Position numbers and translations under genes: made by a program
Notes under the pieces: generated by a model
The model's database searches: none
What the model saw: the letters and a program-made list of their open reading frames with translations, nothing else
What the model was told of the DNA's origin: nothing
Part shown: positions 5,976-7,811 of the stretch, piece after piece
How the letters are laid out: each line of letters opens with the position of its first letter
Numbering within the stretch: the first letter of the stretch is position 1
From: an uncultured Clostridia bacterium
GTDB lineage: Bacteria; Bacillota; Clostridia; HGM11327
Length of the DNA stretch: 7,811 nt
Direction: 5' to 3'
NCBI GenBank assembly: GCA_905210525.1
Contig: CAJLXE010000068.1
Span: 1-7,811 of the forward strand

Positions 5976-6003
5976 ATATCCTTTATAAGGATACCCTTTC
6001 TTT
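5976..6003 (-). promoter_or_regulatory. Hairpin over the aminotransferase ribosome binding region
   Basis: The minus strand has AAGAAAGGG followed by TATCCTT (5987-5993), loop ATA and AAGGATA (5977-5983), perfect 7-bp arms that G-U pairs can lengthen. CCTT can pair with either the AAGG before it or the AAGG after it. This is the same logic as the manA leader, though the sequence match outside these parts is poor. Confidence 0.4.
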
Positions 6004-6030
6004 AATATTTTTGCATAAATTATTTTCAGC

Positions 6031-6075
6031 ACTTGCATTTTCTAATGATACCACAAAATTCTTGAAAATGCAAGT
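6031..6075. repeat. 12-bp perfect inverted repeat enclosing the aminotransferase promoter
   Basis: ACTTGCATTTTC (6031-6042) and GAAAATGCAAGT (6064-6075) are exact complements with a 21-nt spacer, so their centres are 33 bp apart, near three helical turns. The far arm contains the -35 box (6068-6073) and the near arm covers the predicted transcription start. A further TTGCAT half-site is at 6011-6016. This looks like an operator for a dimeric or tetrameric regulator; the regulator is unknown. Confidence 0.6.
6045..6073 (-). promoter_or_regulatory. Sigma-A-like promoter of the aminotransferase gene
   Basis: The minus strand has TTGCAT (6068-6073), an exact 17-nt spacer and TATCAT (6045-6050) preceded by TGG, an extended -10. 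The predicted start is near 6038, giving a leader of about 73 nt. The promoter lies inside the 6031-6075 inverted repeat. Confidence 0.7.
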
Positions 6076-6125
6076 CTTTTATTTAAAAATTTCAAAATTT
6101 CCGTGTTGAATGTGTATTTTCAATC

Positions 6126-6977
6126 TTATCTGCCGCTTCTTGCGTAATCCACCACTATCCTGTCTCCGAAAATATTGGACATTGTGGAAAACAAATCCGT
6201 ATCGAAGAACCCGTCGTCCGCACACACAAGTATTCTTACAGGCGCCGCTGCAAGCAATATTCCGATAAGCAAATCCTCTTTATCTATACCGTCTTTTTTA
6301 GCCGATTCATATATGGATATATCTATCGGGTCGTTATTTCCGTCCGTAAGCGTGTATCCCGCACTGTCAACATTCACTTTGACTTCATAAAGTTTAGGCT
6401 TTCTGTCGTCCACAAGATGCTGAAGCATTGCTATGAACTCCATATATTTTATTTCGTCCGATATGCGCGTAAGCATTGTTTTGGTCTGATCATTTATATA
6501 TTTCTTAAAATCCTCCAATCTGAATCTTATAAACGAGCTTACCGCAAATACTCCGCACTCCAGCATATTCTCAAGCGCACGCTTATATATTGCCCTGTAC
6601 CAGTTGCATCTGCGGTTTTTCTTTATGCTTTCCCGAAGCCTTGTCATAATACCGTCTTTTATAAGCTTGCATACGGACGCTCTGTCTATATATTCCGCGC
6701 CCGTAAGCTCTTCATCTACCGTTTCTTTTATATATCTTTCGGGCATATTGAAAAGTATATACCCCACAACAGCATCCACTGTTTTCTTTACCAGTTTCAA
6801 AGCTTCTTTTCTTGCTGCTCCCGCATAACGTCTTTTGCGCAAAGGAGTGATTAACAGTACAATGTATTTTTCGTTTTCTCTTCTGTCTGCCGCTGCGAAT
6901 GTAATACTTGACATAATTTTGCCGGCAATTTCGCTGCCTGCATCGGTTTTGTCCTTTTCTATAAGTAATTTAAGCAT
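6126..6977 (-). CDS. ytxC: YtxC-like sporulation protein
   Basis: The product (283 residues from this start) resembles the YtxC family of endospore formers, whose members are near 280 residues. Recognised parts are FIRFRLEDFKKYINDQ in the middle, EIKYMEFIAMLQHLVDDRKPKLYEVKV after it, the LTDGNNDPID segment, and a C-terminal PVRILVCADD...STMSNIFGDRIVV. The molecular function is not known; the family is annotated as sporulation-linked. No signal peptide or clear membrane helix is seen. The frame is open to an ATG at 7001, but I prefer 6977: AAAGGA (6987-6992) is 9 nt before it, whereas the 7001 ATG has no Shine-Dalgarno and overlaps a TATAAT box. The family call is from remembered conserved blocks, so it is good but not certain. 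Confidence 0.75.
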   Translation of the reverse strand: MLKLLIEKDKTDAGSEIAGKIMSSITFAAADRRENEKYIVLLITPLRKRRYAGAARKEALKLVKKTVDAVVGYILFNMPERYIKETVDEELTGAEYIDRASVCKLIKDGIMTRLRESIKKNRRCNWYRAIYKRALENMLECGVFAVSSFIRFRLEDFKKYINDQTKTMLTRISDEIKYMEFIAMLQHLVDDRKPKLYEVKVNVDSAGYTLTDGNNDPIDISIYESAKKDGIDKEDLLIGILLAAAPVRILVCADDGFFDTDLFSTMSNIFGDRIVVDYARSGR

Positions 6978-6999
6978 AATTATCATTCCTTTCCGCTTC

Positions 7000-7029
7000 A
7001 TTATATGTATGCGCAGATATTTATGTAAT
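7000..7029 (-). promoter_or_regulatory. Candidate ytxC promoter
   Basis: The minus strand has ATTACA (7024-7029), 18 nt, then a perfect TATAAT (7000-7005). Transcription would start near 6993, just before the AAAGGA, giving a leader of about 16 nt. CATACATA, close to the sigma-E -10 consensus, overlaps the same place, but I see no matching sigma-E -35 at the proper distance. Confidence 0.45.
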
Positions 7030-7044
7030 TAATGCCGTTGCTTT

Positions 7045-7811
7045 CTATTTTATTTTGGACATAAACCGTTCTGTTGAAAGCGTGCTGTCTCTATTGAACC
7101 GCTTCAGGCTGTAAAGGCAGTTTTTGTCCCGTGTAATATAATTAAGCTTTTCATAGCACGAAAGCGTCGCCTTAAATCCAAGCTCTTTCAAAAGCTCTTC
7201 CGACTCATCGCATATATATCCGTAAGGATACGTGAACGTATCGGGAGTAATCGCGCATTTTTCGGTCAAAAGCAGCTGTGTCTTCATCACGTCCGCACAG
7301 AACACCTTTTTATAGCTGTCATAGCTTTCGTGCGCCTTTATTTTGCATCCCTTGCGGACTTCCGTAGAATGCATTTCATATGAGTGATTCTGAAATTCAA
7401 CATATCCCGACTCCGACATTTCTTTTATATTTTCCCACGTAAGATGTGCATATGCAGGATTCAGGTCCTTTGAATTGCTGAATATTTCGCTGTACGAGCC
7501 TACTATCGAAACAACCGCCTTCATATCATATTTTACCAAAAGCGGATACATATATACAAGATTGTTATAATATCCGTCGTCAAACGTTATTATTATAGGT
7601 TTTTCCGGAAGCGGTGTACCGTCATAAACATAGCTTATGAGATCGCTCATAAAAATACTTGTATAACCGTTATCCTTTATCCATTTAAGGTCCGTTTCAA
7701 ACTGTTCCGGCGTAACAATGTATTTAGTCTGTACCTTTGCGCTCTTCAATATACTGTGATACATTATTATCGGAAGTTCTATTCCTTCCTGCTCGTTTAC
7801 CGCGGCGCTTG
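7045..7811 (-). CDS. Polysaccharide deacetylase (NodB homology domain), 5' end outside the window
   Basis: The reading frame is open to the window edge. Before the internal MYHSI methionine (7764) it encodes ...SAAVNEQEGIELPII, and (L/V)PIxMYHxx is the usual entry of this domain, so that ATG is not the real start. Numbering from that methionine: TFDDG at 60-64 holds the catalytic base D62 and metal ligand D63; H127 and H132 (NHSYEMH) complete the metal site; FTYPYG (177-182) is the third motif. The HxxxxH spacing fits the group with IcaB/PgaB-like and clostridial cell-wall enzymes. These remove acetyl groups from N-acetylglucosamine-type glycans or peptidoglycan at the cell surface, so a signal peptide or membrane anchor is expected upstream. 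The spore-related neighbour hints at, but does not show, a spore cortex role. Confidence 0.9.
   Translation of the reverse strand, partial: SAAVNEQEGIELPIIMYHSILKSAKVQTKYIVTPEQFETDLKWIKDNGYTSIFMSDLISYVYDGTPLPEKPIIITFDDGYYNNLVYMYPLLVKYDMKAVVSIVGSYSEIFSNSKDLNPAYAHLTWENIKEMSESGYVEFQNHSYEMHSTEVRKGCKIKAHESYDSYKKVFCADVMKTQLLLTEKCAITPDTFTYPYGYICDESEELLKELGFKATLSCYEKLNYITRDKNCLYSLKRFNRDSTLSTERFMSKIK

Noticed and set aside
6043..6075. Inverted repeat 6031-6075 as a transcription terminator of ytxC
   Set aside because: The loop would be 21 nt and no T-tract follows the second arm; its overlap with -35 and -10 boxes fits a DNA operator better.
6080..6110. CodY box near the aminotransferase promoter (AAATTTCAAAATTTC)
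   Set aside because: It deviates at several positions from AATTTTCWGAAAATT and sits in generally A/T-rich DNA.

Overview
The window reads as chromosomal DNA of a moderately AT-rich, spore-forming Firmicute, most likely a Clostridia lineage. The grounds are a YtxC-type sporulation protein, AGGAGG and AAAGGA ribosome binding sites, and family variants typical of that group. No rRNA, tRNA, CRISPR array, transposase or phage gene was recognised. All eight clear genes and the two edge-truncated ones among them lie on the minus strand, so transcription runs from high to low coordinates.

Layout in transcription order: (1) 7811-7045, the C-terminal part of a secreted-type polysaccharide deacetylase, open at the window edge. 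(2) 6977-6126, a ytxC-like gene with its own candidate promoter; its start is best placed 24 nt inside the longest reading frame. (3) 5965-4772, a class I PLP aminotransferase of the aspartate aminotransferase type, driven by a good sigma-A-like promoter enclosed in a perfect 12-bp inverted repeat and closed by a strong terminator. (4) 4472-3486 manA, 3475-2759 rhomboid protease and 2711/2699-2205 a small unknown four-helix membrane protein. These three form a probable operon ending in a hairpin near 2169-2192. (5) 2140-1283 an aldo/keto reductase and 1256-258 a Gfo/Idh/MocA oxidoreductase, a likely pair of NAD(P)-dependent enzymes 26 nt apart. (6) 45-1, the first 15 codons of purE, with promoter-like elements and a striking hairpin over its ribosome binding site.

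The coding content is mostly ordinary housekeeping and accessory metabolism: amino acid transamination, fructose-6-P/mannose-6-P interconversion, membrane proteolysis, sugar or carbonyl redox chemistry and purine synthesis. I see no new multi-gene defence or biosynthetic system. The unusual material is in the intergenic DNA: the purE hairpin with its Shine-Dalgarno in the loop, the dyad around the aminotransferase promoter, a manA leader with three successive hairpins, and a leader element (AAAGG / CCTTT / AAAGG) shared by manA and the small membrane protein gene, with a looser relative before the aminotransferase.
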